Assembly (NCBI GenBank): GCA_963841405.1
Contig: CAWJCM010000007.1
Location: 868,001-932,000, forward strand
Direction: 5' to 3'
DNA: 64,000 nucleotides
Source: DATBLE01 sp963841405
GTDB lineage: Bacteria > Actinomycetota > Thermoleophilia > Gaiellales > Gaiellaceae
Shown here: piece after piece, positions 17,153 to 25,278 of the stretch
Numbering within the stretch: position 1 is the stretch's first letter
Layout of the letters: each line of letters begins with the position of its first letter
Program-made: the position numbers and the translations under genes
The notes under the pieces: generated by a model
The model's input: only the letters and a program-made list of their open reading frames with translations
The model's database searches: none
Told to the model about the DNA's origin: nothing

Positions 17153-18451
17153 CTAGCCCGTGTTCAGCTTGAACTTCTTCTCGAAGGCACGGGTCTGGGC
17201 GATCGCCTTGTCGACAGGTGCGAAGGGCGTGCACTTGCTCTTCACGACGACGGCCTTGTCCTTGTAGTCGACGATGATGTTCGTGTTGTTCGGGATGTGG
17301 TACGGCAGCTTCCCGACGTAGTACGGCTTGCAGAGGATGTCCGTCTTCTGGTTCTTCAGGGCGATGACCGCCGCGTTGTAGGACTTCGCAGTGATCGGCC
17401 CCTTGATGCTCATCAGGGCGTTGACGGCGAACTTCCCGTTCAGGAAGCCCATCTGCGCGAACGCCTGCGGGGCGATCTTCGTGTACTTCTTCAGGACCTG
17501 GAACATCAGGGCCGAGTCCGGGCCGACGCTCGGATCGACGTTGGAGAACTCGTTGTCGATCCAGAGGTGACCGTCGAAGGCCGGCGAGAACTGGCTCGAC
17601 ATCAGCGTGTTCGCGATCGGCGTCGACGAGCCCCACTTGATCTTGTTGACCAGTCCCTGGTCGATCGCCGCCTTCATGAAGGCCGGGGCGGTGTCGGGGG
17701 TGAAGTCGATCAGGATGCCGCCGCCGTCTCCGGCGAACTGGTACATCTGCAGCAGCTGCGAGGTCGCGTCGGTGACCGGCAGGTGGGTCGGGAAGACCTT
17801 GACCGGGACGCCCGCCGCTTTCGCGACCAGAGCCGGCCCGCCGTCGGCGTACGCCGAGATCGTGTCCGGCGAGGCGATCGCGAGCTTCTTGATCCCTGCC
17901 TTGACGAGGGCCTGCGCCGCTCCCACGTTGCTGTAGCGCGGGCCCGAGTTGACCTCGGCGAAGGACGGCGTGCTGTAGCACTCGGCCTGCACGCCTGCGC
18001 CGATGACGACGAAGCCCTTGGACTTGTAGTACCTCCAGTTCGTCCCGCACTCGGCGAAGCTGGTGTTGCCGACGACGCCGACGACCTTGTCGCTCCCGAT
18101 CAGCTTCCGGGCCAGCGACGCCTCCTGGGCCGGGTTCAGCTGCTCGGTGTAGAGCTTGTAGGTGATCGGCCGGCCGCGGATGCCGCCGTTGTCGTTGACA
18201 CAGTCGAAGTACGCCTTGGCGACCTTGCCGATCGTGGTGAAGTCGACGCCCGGGATCAGCATGTCGATGCCGCCGAGCTTGATCGGCGCGCCCGTGGCCT
18301 TCTTGCCGTTGCCGAGGCCGCAGACGCTCTTCTTCGCCGACGCAGTGCCCGAGCCGACCTTCGTCGCGCCCGTAGCGCCTGTGGCGAGTGCGACCGCGGT
18401 GATCAACGCGACCGGCAGCGCAACCGCCAAGGCAATCCTGCGAAGCATCAT
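17153..18451 (-). CDS. livK: LIV-type periplasmic substrate-binding protein
   Basis: A 432-residue secreted binding protein. Residues 1-29 form a Sec signal peptide (MMLRRIALAVALPVALITAV) without a lipobox. The mature part is a type I periplasmic fold: IKLGGIDMLIPGVDFTTIGK, NDNGGIRGRPITY, DKVVGVVGNTSFAE. It lacks clear leucine-binding signatures, so the ligand may be an amide, aromatic or other solute. AGGAGG lies upstream; with two adjacent ATGs (18451, 18448) the second has the better spacing. It is the first gene of the livKHMGF operon. Confidence 0.9.
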   Translation of the reverse strand: MMLRRIALAVALPVALITAVALATGATGATKVGSGTASAKKSVCGLGNGKKATGAPIKLGGIDMLIPGVDFTTIGKVAKAYFDCVNDNGGIRGRPITYKLYTEQLNPAQEASLARKLIGSDKVVGVVGNTSFAECGTNWRYYKSKGFVVIGAGVQAECYSTPSFAEVNSGPRYSNVGAAQALVKAGIKKLAIASPDTISAYADGGPALVAKAAGVPVKVFPTHLPVTDATSQLLQMYQFAGDGGGILIDFTPDTAPAFMKAAIDQGLVNKIKWGSSTPIANTLMSSQFSPAFDGHLWIDNEFSNVDPSVGPDSALMFQVLKKYTKIAPQAFAQMGFLNGKFAVNALMSIKGPITAKSYNAAVIALKNQKTDILCKPYYVGKLPYHIPNNTNIIVDYKDKAVVVKSKCTPFAPVDKAIAQTRAFEKKFKLNTG

Positions 18452-18581
18452 CCCTCCTCCTTCTCATCGTTCATTGAGCTGTGGATTCCCACGTCCGGGG
18501 GCTGGACCGGGCATCTCGCGGGGCGGGACGAGCGGGATGCCGCGGCGCCAATCCTCCTACAGCACGCGTCCCTATGCAAGA

Positions 18582-18605
18582 CACTGTTCGACATATTCGA
18601 CAGTG
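18582..18605. promoter_or_regulatory. Inverted repeat in the livK upstream region
   Basis: CACTGTTCGA and TCGACAGTG (one base shorter) form an inverted repeat around CATAT, in the 170-bp gap between the ThDP-enzyme gene stop and the livK start. Read on the minus strand it also contains a direct repeat TGTCGAA-TA-TGTCGAA. This is the kind of site a dimeric regulator would bind, placed about 130 bp upstream of livK. I could not assign a convincing -35/-10 pair here. Confidence 0.4.
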
Positions 18606-18621
18606 GCGCGGTGGCCTGCGT

Positions 18622-20241
18622 CTAGTAGTTGAACGCCCGGGTGGGCTCGATGACCACGTCCAGCAGCAACGGTTCTGTCCTGTCTCCGAGCGTCGGTACG
18701 ACCTCGTCCAGCGTCGCCGTCAGCTCCTCGTGCGTGCCGATCCGGCGGGCGGGGCACCCGAAGCCGCGCGCGACCGCGGCGAGCTCGATCTCGCCGAAGC
18801 CGGGCCATGGCCCAGACCCCCCGTGCCGCTCGGCCAGCACGTCCATCACTGCGTAGCCACCGTTGGATAGGACGACGAACAGCGCGCCGATGTTGTAGTG
18901 CGCGGCGCTCCAGACGGCCTGGATCTGGTAGATCGCCGATCCGTCTCCGACCACGGCGACGATCGGCCGGTTCGGCAGCGCCATCCGCAGCCCGGTCGCC
19001 CCGGGAAGCGCGAAGCCGAGGCCGCCCTGGGCGGCACTGAGGTAGCCGAGCGGCTCGCGCGCGGCCAGGCGGCCGGCCAGCTCCGGCCGGTCGACCGGCG
19101 CCTCCTCGAGGACGACGGCATCGCGGGGGAGCCGCTCGGCCAGCGCCGCGAGCACGTGGCCGGCCGCGAGCGGCTCGCCGGCTGCGGGCGGGTCGGGCGG
19201 GGGCGGCAGGACGAGGGGCTCCGGAGGGTCGGCCTCTCGTTGCGGCAGCCGGGCGGCGACCTCGCGGCACACCGCCGCGGGCGGCGCGAGCACGGCGAGC
19301 GAGGCGGGACTGCGGTGCACCTCCTCCGGGTCGTCGCACACGATCGCCAGCCGGGTGCCCGGCTCGGTCAGGCGGCCGGGCGCGAAGCCGGACTGGCGGA
19401 ACGCCGGCGCTCCGACCACGAGCACGGTGTCGTAGGGCGCGAGCCGCTCGCGCAGCCGCGGACGGTCGGCAGGGAGCGTGCCCCGGTACAGCGCGTGGTC
19501 CTGTGGGAACCCTGCCCGGGCGCCGAAGGATTCCTGAAAGACGGGCGCGACCAGCCGCTCGGCCAGCTCGACGAGGCACGACCACGTCCCGGGATCGTCG
19601 GCCCCGGCGCCGACGACGATCGCCGGCGACCGAGCATGCGCCAGGAACGCGGCGAGCGCGTCGACCGCCGCCGGACCCGCTGAGGCCGCCCGGTGAATGG
19701 TCCCGATCGCCGCCGCCGGCTCGCGCTCATCATCCGCCGGCTGCTCCCAGTCGTCCATCGGCACGATCACGAGCGCCGGGCCGCGCGCGGTCGCCGAGGC
19801 GTGGTAGGCGCGCTCGATCGCCGCCGGAACGTCCTGCGCCGTCACCGGCTGCTCGACCGCGACCGGATACTCGCCTGCCAGCCCGGCCAGTTTCCCGGCC
19901 AGGAACGGCTGGTAGGAGAGGTGCCGACGGTCCTGCTGTCCGACGAGGACGACGAGCGGCGCGCGGTTCACACGGGCGGTCGCGAGGGCGCTGACCGCGT
20001 TGCCCAGGCCCGCAGTGGTGTGCAGCAGCACGAGCGACGGCTCGCGTCGACCGATCGCGTGACCGGTCGCCATCCCCACCACCGAGCCCTCGTGCAGGCC
20101 GAGCACGAACATGAAGTCGTCGGGCAACCCGGTGAGGAATGCGACCTCGGTCGAGCCCGGGTTCGCGAACAGTGTCGTCAGCCCGCGGCGCCGGAAGAGG
20201 TCGAACGTCTGGTCCCGGACAGTCGTCGCCTTCGGGCTCAT
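18622..20241 (-). CDS. Thiamine-diphosphate enzyme, benzoylformate decarboxylase-like
   Basis: A 539-residue ThDP-dependent decarboxylase. The N-terminal domain has TTLFANPGSTEVAFLTGLPD, with the catalytic Glu of LHEGSVVGMATGHA (~50). The C-terminal cofactor motif is VVGDGSAIYQIQAVWSAAHY...LSNGGYAVM, the GDG-N pattern binding Mg-ThDP (~440-480). The FANPGSTE start and overall length match benzoylformate (phenylglyoxylate) decarboxylase, with acetolactate-synthase-like enzymes as the alternative. It would convert an aryl 2-oxoacid to an aldehyde, which nearby dehydrogenases could oxidise. The ATG is at 20241; the upstream region holds repeats at 20279-20520. Confidence 0.78.
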   Translation of the reverse strand: MSPKATTVRDQTFDLFRRRGLTTLFANPGSTEVAFLTGLPDDFMFVLGLHEGSVVGMATGHAIGRREPSLVLLHTTAGLGNAVSALATARVNRAPLVVLVGQQDRRHLSYQPFLAGKLAGLAGEYPVAVEQPVTAQDVPAAIERAYHASATARGPALVIVPMDDWEQPADDEREPAAAIGTIHRAASAGPAAVDALAAFLAHARSPAIVVGAGADDPGTWSCLVELAERLVAPVFQESFGARAGFPQDHALYRGTLPADRPRLRERLAPYDTVLVVGAPAFRQSGFAPGRLTEPGTRLAIVCDDPEEVHRSPASLAVLAPPAAVCREVAARLPQREADPPEPLVLPPPPDPPAAGEPLAAGHVLAALAERLPRDAVVLEEAPVDRPELAGRLAAREPLGYLSAAQGGLGFALPGATGLRMALPNRPIVAVVGDGSAIYQIQAVWSAAHYNIGALFVVLSNGGYAVMDVLAERHGGSGPWPGFGEIELAAVARGFGCPARRIGTHEELTATLDEVVPTLGDRTEPLLLDVVIEPTRAFNY

Positions 20242-20278
20242 GGGCCGTTCCTTGGCCCGCGAGCGGGGAGGGGTCCCA

Positions 20279-20355
20279 GGGGAACCGGGAGGTTCCCCGA
20301 TTGAATCGGCCTCTGGAAGAAGGGGCCCCGTGGGGGAAACATGGTTGCCCCCGCG
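20279..20355. repeat. Two GC-rich hairpins of the composite-element family (copy D)
   Basis: In the divergent gap 20242-20530. Hairpin D1 is GGGGAACC-GGGA-GGTTCCCC (20279-20298). D2 spans 20329-20355, with arms CGTGGGGGAAAC and GTTGCCCCCGCG around ATG. Both are preceded by GGGTCCC or GGGGCCCC and D2 is followed by GGGAGCGAGC, as in the copy at 32058-32086. The conserved MSVAAA mini-ORF block is absent here. Confidence 0.65.
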
Positions 20356-20436
20356 GGAGCGAGCAGTATGCGAGCGACGGCCATGGGCGTGTATACCACG
20401 GCCGGGATGAGTCCCCGCCGATCCTCCGTCCGGACG

Positions 20437-20520
20437 TCTTAACCGTGCCAGGCACTGTTAGGAACACCACTCGGATTCTCCCAACGTCCAGGATCTTTAC
20501 AGTGCCTGGCACCGTTAAGA
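20437..20520. repeat. Paired GTGCCTGGCAC palindromes, first pair
   Basis: Two 27-base odd palindromes with the consensus TCTTAACAGTGCC-T-GGCACTGTTAAGA: 20437-20463 and 20494-20520, separated by 30 bases. Each has a few mismatches. The second ends ten bases before the amidase GTG. A second pair with almost the same spacing occurs at 56666-56749. Confidence 0.8.
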
Positions 20521-20530
20521 AGAGGCGCTC

Positions 20531-21865
20531 GTGAGTCCGGCCGATCTGGGTGTTCGCGAGGCCGGCGCGGCGCTCGCCGGCCGCGAGCTCTCGTCCCGGG
20601 AGCTGACCGAGGCCTGCCTGGCGCGGATCCGTGAGCGCGACGGGGCGCACAGCCACGACGGCGACCCCACGTCGATCAACGCCTGGGTGCGGGTCTACGA
20701 GGAGGACGCGCTCGCGGCCGCGGACCGCGCGGACGGGCGGCTGGCAGCGGGAGGCGCACCGCCGCTCTGCGGCGTCCCGATCGGCCTCAAGGACCTCTAC
20801 GCGGTCGCGGGCAAGCCGCTGACCGCATCGAGCAGCGTGATGGAGGAGATCCCGGAGCGCGACTGCGACGTCTGGGCGCGGCTCTCCGCCGACGGGATGG
20901 TGCTGCTCGGTCACCTGCACACCCACGAGTTCGCCTGCGGCGGGACGACCGACCAGGTCGGCAACCCATGGGCGCTCGAGCGCTCGGCGGGCGGTTCGAG
21001 CGGCGGCTCCGGAGCGGCGCTCGCCTCGAGGCAGGTGCCGGCGGCGACGGGCACCGACACGGCCGGCTCGCTGCGCATCCCCTCGTCGGAGTGCGGCACC
21101 TCGACGATCAAGCCGACCCGCGGACTCGTGTCGCTGCGGGGCATCGTCCCGCTCGCTCCGACCTTCGACCACCCCGGCCCGATGGCCCGCACCGTGGGCG
21201 ACTGCGAACCGCTGCTGGCCGCGGTCACGGGTCACGACGTCCCCGGGGAGCGGCGGCCGCTGCGCCGGTGGGTGGTGTCCCCGCGGATCGCCGACCTCGA
21301 CCCCGACGTCGCCGACGGGTTCGAACGGGCGCTGGCGGCCCTCCCGGGCGAACGCGTGGAGCCGCCGCCTCCGGCGGCGCGGCTCGACGTCCTGACCGAG
21401 TTCTTCGACCTGGTGCTCACCGAGATGCTCGTCTATCACCGGCGCTTCGACGACCGCCGCTCCGAGTACCGGCAGTCGATCCGCGCCCGGCTCGAACACG
21501 CCGAAAACCGAGCGATGTCCGCCCAGGACTATGTCGCCGGCCAGCTGCGGCGTGCCGAGGACACGGCCGCCTGGTGCGACTGGCTGGCCGAGCACCGGAT
21601 CGACGCGATCGTCGAGCCGACCCTGCCGATCGTCGCGCCGGTGCGCGGGCCGGGCTACGACGAGGCCTTCAGCGACCTCGACGACCTCTCGCTGACGCAC
21701 TACTGGGACTGGACGGGCTTCCCGGTCGTGGCGCTCCCGTCCGGTGTCGGCCGCCGCAGCGGCCTGCCGGTGAGCGTCTCGCTGGTCGGGGCGTCGGCGA
21801 CGGAATGGGACCTGCTCGCCTGGGGCGCCGAGCTGCAGGACCGGCTGGGTACGGTCTCGCCGTGA
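20531..21865 (+). CDS. Amidase-signature family hydrolase
   Basis: A 444-residue amidase. The Ser-cisSer-Lys triad is visible: Lys in GVPIGLKDLYAV (~85), cis-Ser in ERSAGGSSGGSGAALA (~155) and the nucleophile Ser in GTDTAGSLRIPSSECG (~180). The usual GGS is AGS here. Such enzymes hydrolyse amides, nitrogen-ring-derived carbamoyls or aryl amides. It begins at GTG 20531 immediately after a palindromic repeat, and its stop overlaps the start of the amidohydrolase at 21862 (GTGA), so they are a coupled pair. Confidence 0.87.
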   Translation: MSPADLGVREAGAALAGRELSSRELTEACLARIRERDGAHSHDGDPTSINAWVRVYEEDALAAADRADGRLAAGGAPPLCGVPIGLKDLYAVAGKPLTASSSVMEEIPERDCDVWARLSADGMVLLGHLHTHEFACGGTTDQVGNPWALERSAGGSSGGSGAALASRQVPAATGTDTAGSLRIPSSECGTSTIKPTRGLVSLRGIVPLAPTFDHPGPMARTVGDCEPLLAAVTGHDVPGERRPLRRWVVSPRIADLDPDVADGFERALAALPGERVEPPPPAARLDVLTEFFDLVLTEMLVYHRRFDDRRSEYRQSIRARLEHAENRAMSAQDYVAGQLRRAEDTAAWCDWLAEHRIDAIVEPTLPIVAPVRGPGYDEAFSDLDDLSLTHYWDWTGFPVVALPSGVGRRSGLPVSVSLVGASATEWDLLAWGAELQDRLGTVSP

Positions 21866-22722
21866 TCGACCCGGGTGCCGTCACGGCAATCGACGTCCAC
21901 GTCCATACGGAGCTGACCCGGGGCGGCCACGACCCGATGCCGCCGGAGCTGCGCGCGGCCGCGCGGCGCTACTTCAAGAGCGAGCAGGCGCTGCCGACGG
22001 TCGACGACGTCGCCGCGTACTACCGCGAGCGCGACCTGGCCGCGGTCCTGTTCACCGTCGACTGGGAGTCGCGCAGCGGGATCGCGCCGATCCCCAATGA
22101 GGAGATCCTCGACGCCGCGGCGCAGAACCCGGACGTGATCATCCCCTTCGTTAGCGTCGACCCGGCCCGCCCCGACGCGCTCGACCGTGCGCGGGCGCTC
22201 GTCGCCGCGGGCGCGAAGGGGTTCAAGTTCCACCCGAACCTGCAGGCCTTCTTCCCGAACGCCGAGAGCGTCTACCCGCTGTACGAGGTGATCGCGGAGG
22301 CCGGCCTGCCGGCGCTGTTCCATTCGGGGCACAGCGGGATCGGCACGGGCGTCCCGGGCGGCGGCGGGCTGCGGCTGAAGTACTCGAATCCGATGTGCCT
22401 CGACGACGTCGCCGCCGACTTCCCCTCGCTGCAGGTCGTGCTCGCGCACCCGTCGTTTCCGTGGCAGGACGAGGCGATCTCGATCTGCCTGCACAAGGAG
22501 AACGTGTGGATCGACCTCTCCGGCTGGTCGCCGAAGTACTTCCCGCCGCAGCTCGTGCAGTACGCGAACACGCAGCTCAGGAACAGGGTGCTGTTCGGCT
22601 CCGACTTTCCGCTGATCACGCCCGACCGCTGGCTGGCCGACTTCGAGCAGGCGTCCTTCAAGGACGAGGTGCGGCCCCTCGTTCTGAAGGAGAACGCCGT
22701 GCGCCTGCTCGGGCTGGGCTAG
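21862..22722 (+). CDS. Amidohydrolase-2 family (ACMSD-like TIM barrel) protein
   Basis: A 286-residue metal-dependent hydrolase or decarboxylase. DVHVHTE (residues ~11-17) supplies HxH; GFKFHPNLQAF has Lys and His; LFHSGHSG, VLAHPSFPW and LFGSDFPLITP provide later His and the barrel-end Asp. This is the amidohydrolase-2/ACMSD pattern, whose members decarboxylate or hydrolyse aromatic and cyclic acids. It starts at GTG 21862 within the amidase stop. It is convergent with and overlaps the MetE-like gene by four bases. Confidence 0.8.
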   Translation: MIDPGAVTAIDVHVHTELTRGGHDPMPPELRAAARRYFKSEQALPTVDDVAAYYRERDLAAVLFTVDWESRSGIAPIPNEEILDAAAQNPDVIIPFVSVDPARPDALDRARALVAAGAKGFKFHPNLQAFFPNAESVYPLYEVIAEAGLPALFHSGHSGIGTGVPGGGGLRLKYSNPMCLDDVAADFPSLQVVLAHPSFPWQDEAISICLHKENVWIDLSGWSPKYFPPQLVQYANTQLRNRVLFGSDFPLITPDRWLADFEQASFKDEVRPLVLKENAVRLLGLG

Positions 22723-23822
22723 AGCTCGCCGCGGACGATCTCGGCGCCCTGGGCGAGCGACTTCAGCTTCATCCGCGCGACCGTCCGCGGCAGGGGCTTC
22801 ATCCCGCAGTCGGTCGAGAGTGTGATCCGGTCGGCGTCGACGTGCTCGAGTACCTTCCGCGCGCGGCCGGCGACCTGCTCGGGCGTCTCGATCATCATCG
22901 AGCGGATGTCGAGGACACCGACCGAGACTTCCTTGTCCTCGGGCAGGTTCGCCAGGAAGTCGACGCCGGCCATCTCGCGGTTCGCGTAGTCGAGCACGAA
23001 CTGGTCGATTCCGGGCGTGTCGAAGAAGTGCGGCAGGACGGTCTGGTAGCCCTCGGGGAAGTTGGCGCTGAGGATGTCGTTGCCCCAGGCGTTCCCGAAA
23101 CAGAAATGCCAGCCGATGAACGCATCCACGCCCTCGCAGCACTGCCCGATCACGTCCTTGATCCACTCGTAGTCGGCCTCGTCGCCGGTGAAGAGGGGCA
23201 GCCAGGCTCCCAGGTCCTCGAGCTGAAGCCACTGCGCGCCGGCCTCGACCAGCGCCTTCATCTCCGCGTTGAAGATCGGCACCAGCGCCCGGCAGAGCTC
23301 CTCGGGATCCTTGTAGTGCTCGAAGTAGACGTGCCAGGCGAGGTTGACCGGCCCGGCTCCGACCGACACCTTGATCGGCTTGTCCGTGTACTGCGTGGCG
23401 ATCCTGTAGAGATCGACCAGGCGGATCGGGCCGTGGGTGACCGGGCCTGAGTTGATCACGCCGCCCCAGTCGGTGAGGAGCGCGTTGACCTTGTTGTCCT
23501 CGCTCTCGGAGGTGACGGACGGGTGCTCCTCGCGCGCGGGGTCGAAGCCGCCGATTCGCTCGTACATGTACCAGCAGAACGAGCCGATCACGCCGACGTA
23601 GTCGTCGTACGACATCTGGCCGTCGGTGACCACGTCGAGGCCGGCCTCCACCTGGTCGCGAATCACGACCTGGGTGGCGTCGTGGTAGGCCTCCTCATGG
23701 CGGACCTCCTTGAACGCGACCCGCACGTCGCGGCCGAGCAGCTGCTGCGTGTACCAGTGAGGGCGCGGGTACGAGCCGACCATCGTGGTCGGAAGGACGG
23801 TGTCGACGATCGTGCGCGGCAT
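22719..23822 (-). CDS. MetE C-terminal-like (cobalamin-independent methyltransferase family) protein
   Basis: A 367-residue protein equivalent to the C-terminal catalytic barrel of methionine synthase II, without the N-terminal MetE domain. It starts LPTTMVGSYPRPHWY, the family hallmark. Zinc-ligand positions are seen as His-x-Cys in IGWHFCFGN (~240) and Cys in LSTDCGMKPLPR (~335). Stand-alone members act in methionine synthesis from small methyl donors or in alkyl-thiol transfer (epoxyalkane:CoM transferase relatives). Acceptor and donor cannot be told. Its start faces the M24-fold gene across a 130-bp divergent region. Confidence 0.82.
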   Translation of the reverse strand: MPRTIVDTVLPTTMVGSYPRPHWYTQQLLGRDVRVAFKEVRHEEAYHDATQVVIRDQVEAGLDVVTDGQMSYDDYVGVIGSFCWYMYERIGGFDPAREEHPSVTSESEDNKVNALLTDWGGVINSGPVTHGPIRLVDLYRIATQYTDKPIKVSVGAGPVNLAWHVYFEHYKDPEELCRALVPIFNAEMKALVEAGAQWLQLEDLGAWLPLFTGDEADYEWIKDVIGQCCEGVDAFIGWHFCFGNAWGNDILSANFPEGYQTVLPHFFDTPGIDQFVLDYANREMAGVDFLANLPEDKEVSVGVLDIRSMMIETPEQVAGRARKVLEHVDADRITLSTDCGMKPLPRTVARMKLKSLAQGAEIVRGEL

Positions 23823-23898
23823 GCGTGGCTCCTTGTCGTTCGCTCGAGAGGACCGTGGAGGAGCCTACGACTTCGGCCCACCGCGTGTCGTGTGGTGT

Positions 23899-23927
23899 TT
23901 GACGCCGCTCGGGCCGATGTGCAGAAT
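23899..23927 (+). promoter_or_regulatory. Predicted sigma70 promoter of the M24-fold gene
   Basis: TTGACG (23899-23904), a 17-base spacer and CAGAAT (23922-23927) point to a transcript start near 23934, and GAAGGGAG (23941-23948) is the ribosome-binding site five bases before the ATG at 23953. No other clear signal is visible in this divergent gap. Confidence 0.6.
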
Positions 23928-23952
23928 CACTGAACACGGCGAAGGGAGTGCC

Positions 23953-25278
23953 ATGAACATCGCATCGCGCGGCGCGAGGATGGCGGTCGACTGGGAGCAG
24001 CGGGTCGACTTCGACCGCCTCCGCCGCCATCGAATGACCCGGGCGAAGGCGTCGCTGGAGGCCTCCGACCTCGGCGCGCTTCTCCTGTTCGACCCCAACA
24101 ACCTTCGCTACCTGACCAGCACTGCGATCGGGACATGGGAGCGCGACAAGAACATCCGCTTCGCGCTGCTCCCGCGCGGCGAGGACCCGATCCTCTGGGA
24201 CTTCGGCTCGGCCGCACGGCACCACAAGCTGTACTGCCCCTGGCTGCCCGAGGAGAACTGGCGGGCCTGGGTGCCGCCGATGCGCGGGGCGATGCCGAAC
24301 GAGACGGGCATCCCGGGCGCGCTCGCCGACCTCGTCCTGAACGAGCTCCGTGAGCGCGGGCTCGAGCAGGAGCCGCTCGGGATCGACGTCCCGGACATGA
24401 CCACTCTGCTCGCGCTCCAGGCTGCGGGCATCCACACGGTCGACTCCCAGCCGGTCATGCTCGACGCCCGCAAGCTGAAGTCGGAGGACGAGCTCGCGCT
24501 CCTCGACCACGCAGCCGCCATCGTCGACGCCGTCTACGACGAGATCTACCGGACCCTCCGGCCGGGGATCAGCGAGAACCAGGTGGTCGCGCAGGCGATG
24601 AAGACGCTGTTCGACCTCGGCTCCGAGCACGTCGAGGCGATCAACGCGATCTCCGGCGACCGCTGCAACCCGCACCCGCACACCTTCGCCGACCGGCTGC
24701 TACGGCCCGGCGACCAGGCTTTCTTCGACATCATCCACGCCTTCAACGGCTACCGGACGTGCTACTACCGCACGTTCAACGTCGGCTACGCGACGCCCTC
24801 GCAGCTCGACGCCTACCGCCGCTGCCGCGAGTGGCTCGATGCGGCGATCGAGCTCGTCCGGCCCGGCGTGACCACGGACCGGATCGCCGAGGCGTGGCCC
24901 GAGGCGACCGAGATCGGCCTGCCCGACGAGCGCGCAGCGTTCGGTCTCCAGTTCGGACACGGGATCGGCGTCGGCCTGTACGAGTTCCCGATGATCTCGC
25001 GCCTCCATTCGCTCGAGTCGCCGGTCGAGCTCGAGGTGGGGATGGTGTTCGCGCTGGAGACGTACTGCCCGGCCACCGACGGCCGCTCCGCCGCGCGGAT
25101 CGAGGAGGAGGTCGTGGTCACGCCGACCGGCCCCGAGGTGCTGACGCGCTTCCCCGCCGAGGAGCTGCTCGTCACCGGCCGGACGTACGTCCGCGGCGTC
25201 GACCTGCTGGACGGACGCGTCGCTCCGGAGAGCCCCGAGACGCCCGAGCCGGAGCTCACCGGCGCCCGGGCGGATTGA
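23953..25278 (+). CDS. M24-fold (pita-bread) enzyme, Xaa-Pro peptidase/creatinase-like
   Basis: A 441-residue protein: an N-terminal creatinase-type domain (~1-190) and a C-terminal pita-bread domain (~200-420). Some M24 metal ligands are seen: Asp in AFFDIIHAF, His in FGHGIGV, Glu in FALETY and Glu in ARIEEEVVV. The second Asp of the usual SDxTRT is replaced (GYRTCYYRTF), and the His of HExP is Tyr (GLYEFP). The metal centre is therefore probably incomplete, as in non-peptidase relatives such as creatinase. Metabolite hydrolysis seems more likely than peptidase activity. The ATG is at 23953 with a good ribosome-binding site. Its stop overlaps the next start (TTGA). Confidence 0.8.
   Translation: MNIASRGARMAVDWEQRVDFDRLRRHRMTRAKASLEASDLGALLLFDPNNLRYLTSTAIGTWERDKNIRFALLPRGEDPILWDFGSAARHHKLYCPWLPEENWRAWVPPMRGAMPNETGIPGALADLVLNELRERGLEQEPLGIDVPDMTTLLALQAAGIHTVDSQPVMLDARKLKSEDELALLDHAAAIVDAVYDEIYRTLRPGISENQVVAQAMKTLFDLGSEHVEAINAISGDRCNPHPHTFADRLLRPGDQAFFDIIHAFNGYRTCYYRTFNVGYATPSQLDAYRRCREWLDAAIELVRPGVTTDRIAEAWPEATEIGLPDERAAFGLQFGHGIGVGLYEFPMISRLHSLESPVELEVGMVFALETYCPATDGRSAARIEEEVVVTPTGPEVLTRFPAEELLVTGRTYVRGVDLLDGRVAPESPETPEPELTGARAD

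Noticed and set aside
20437..20520. Regularly spaced repeats as a possible CRISPR array
   Set aside because: Only two units per locus, the units are palindromic and divergent, the other copies lie 36 kb away, and no cas gene is near.
19730..21700. 656-codon minus-strand frame across the amidase and repeats
   Set aside because: It reads through the palindromic repeats (giving LTVPGTVK peptides) and antisense of the amidase. The repeated peptide is a by-product of the DNA palindrome.
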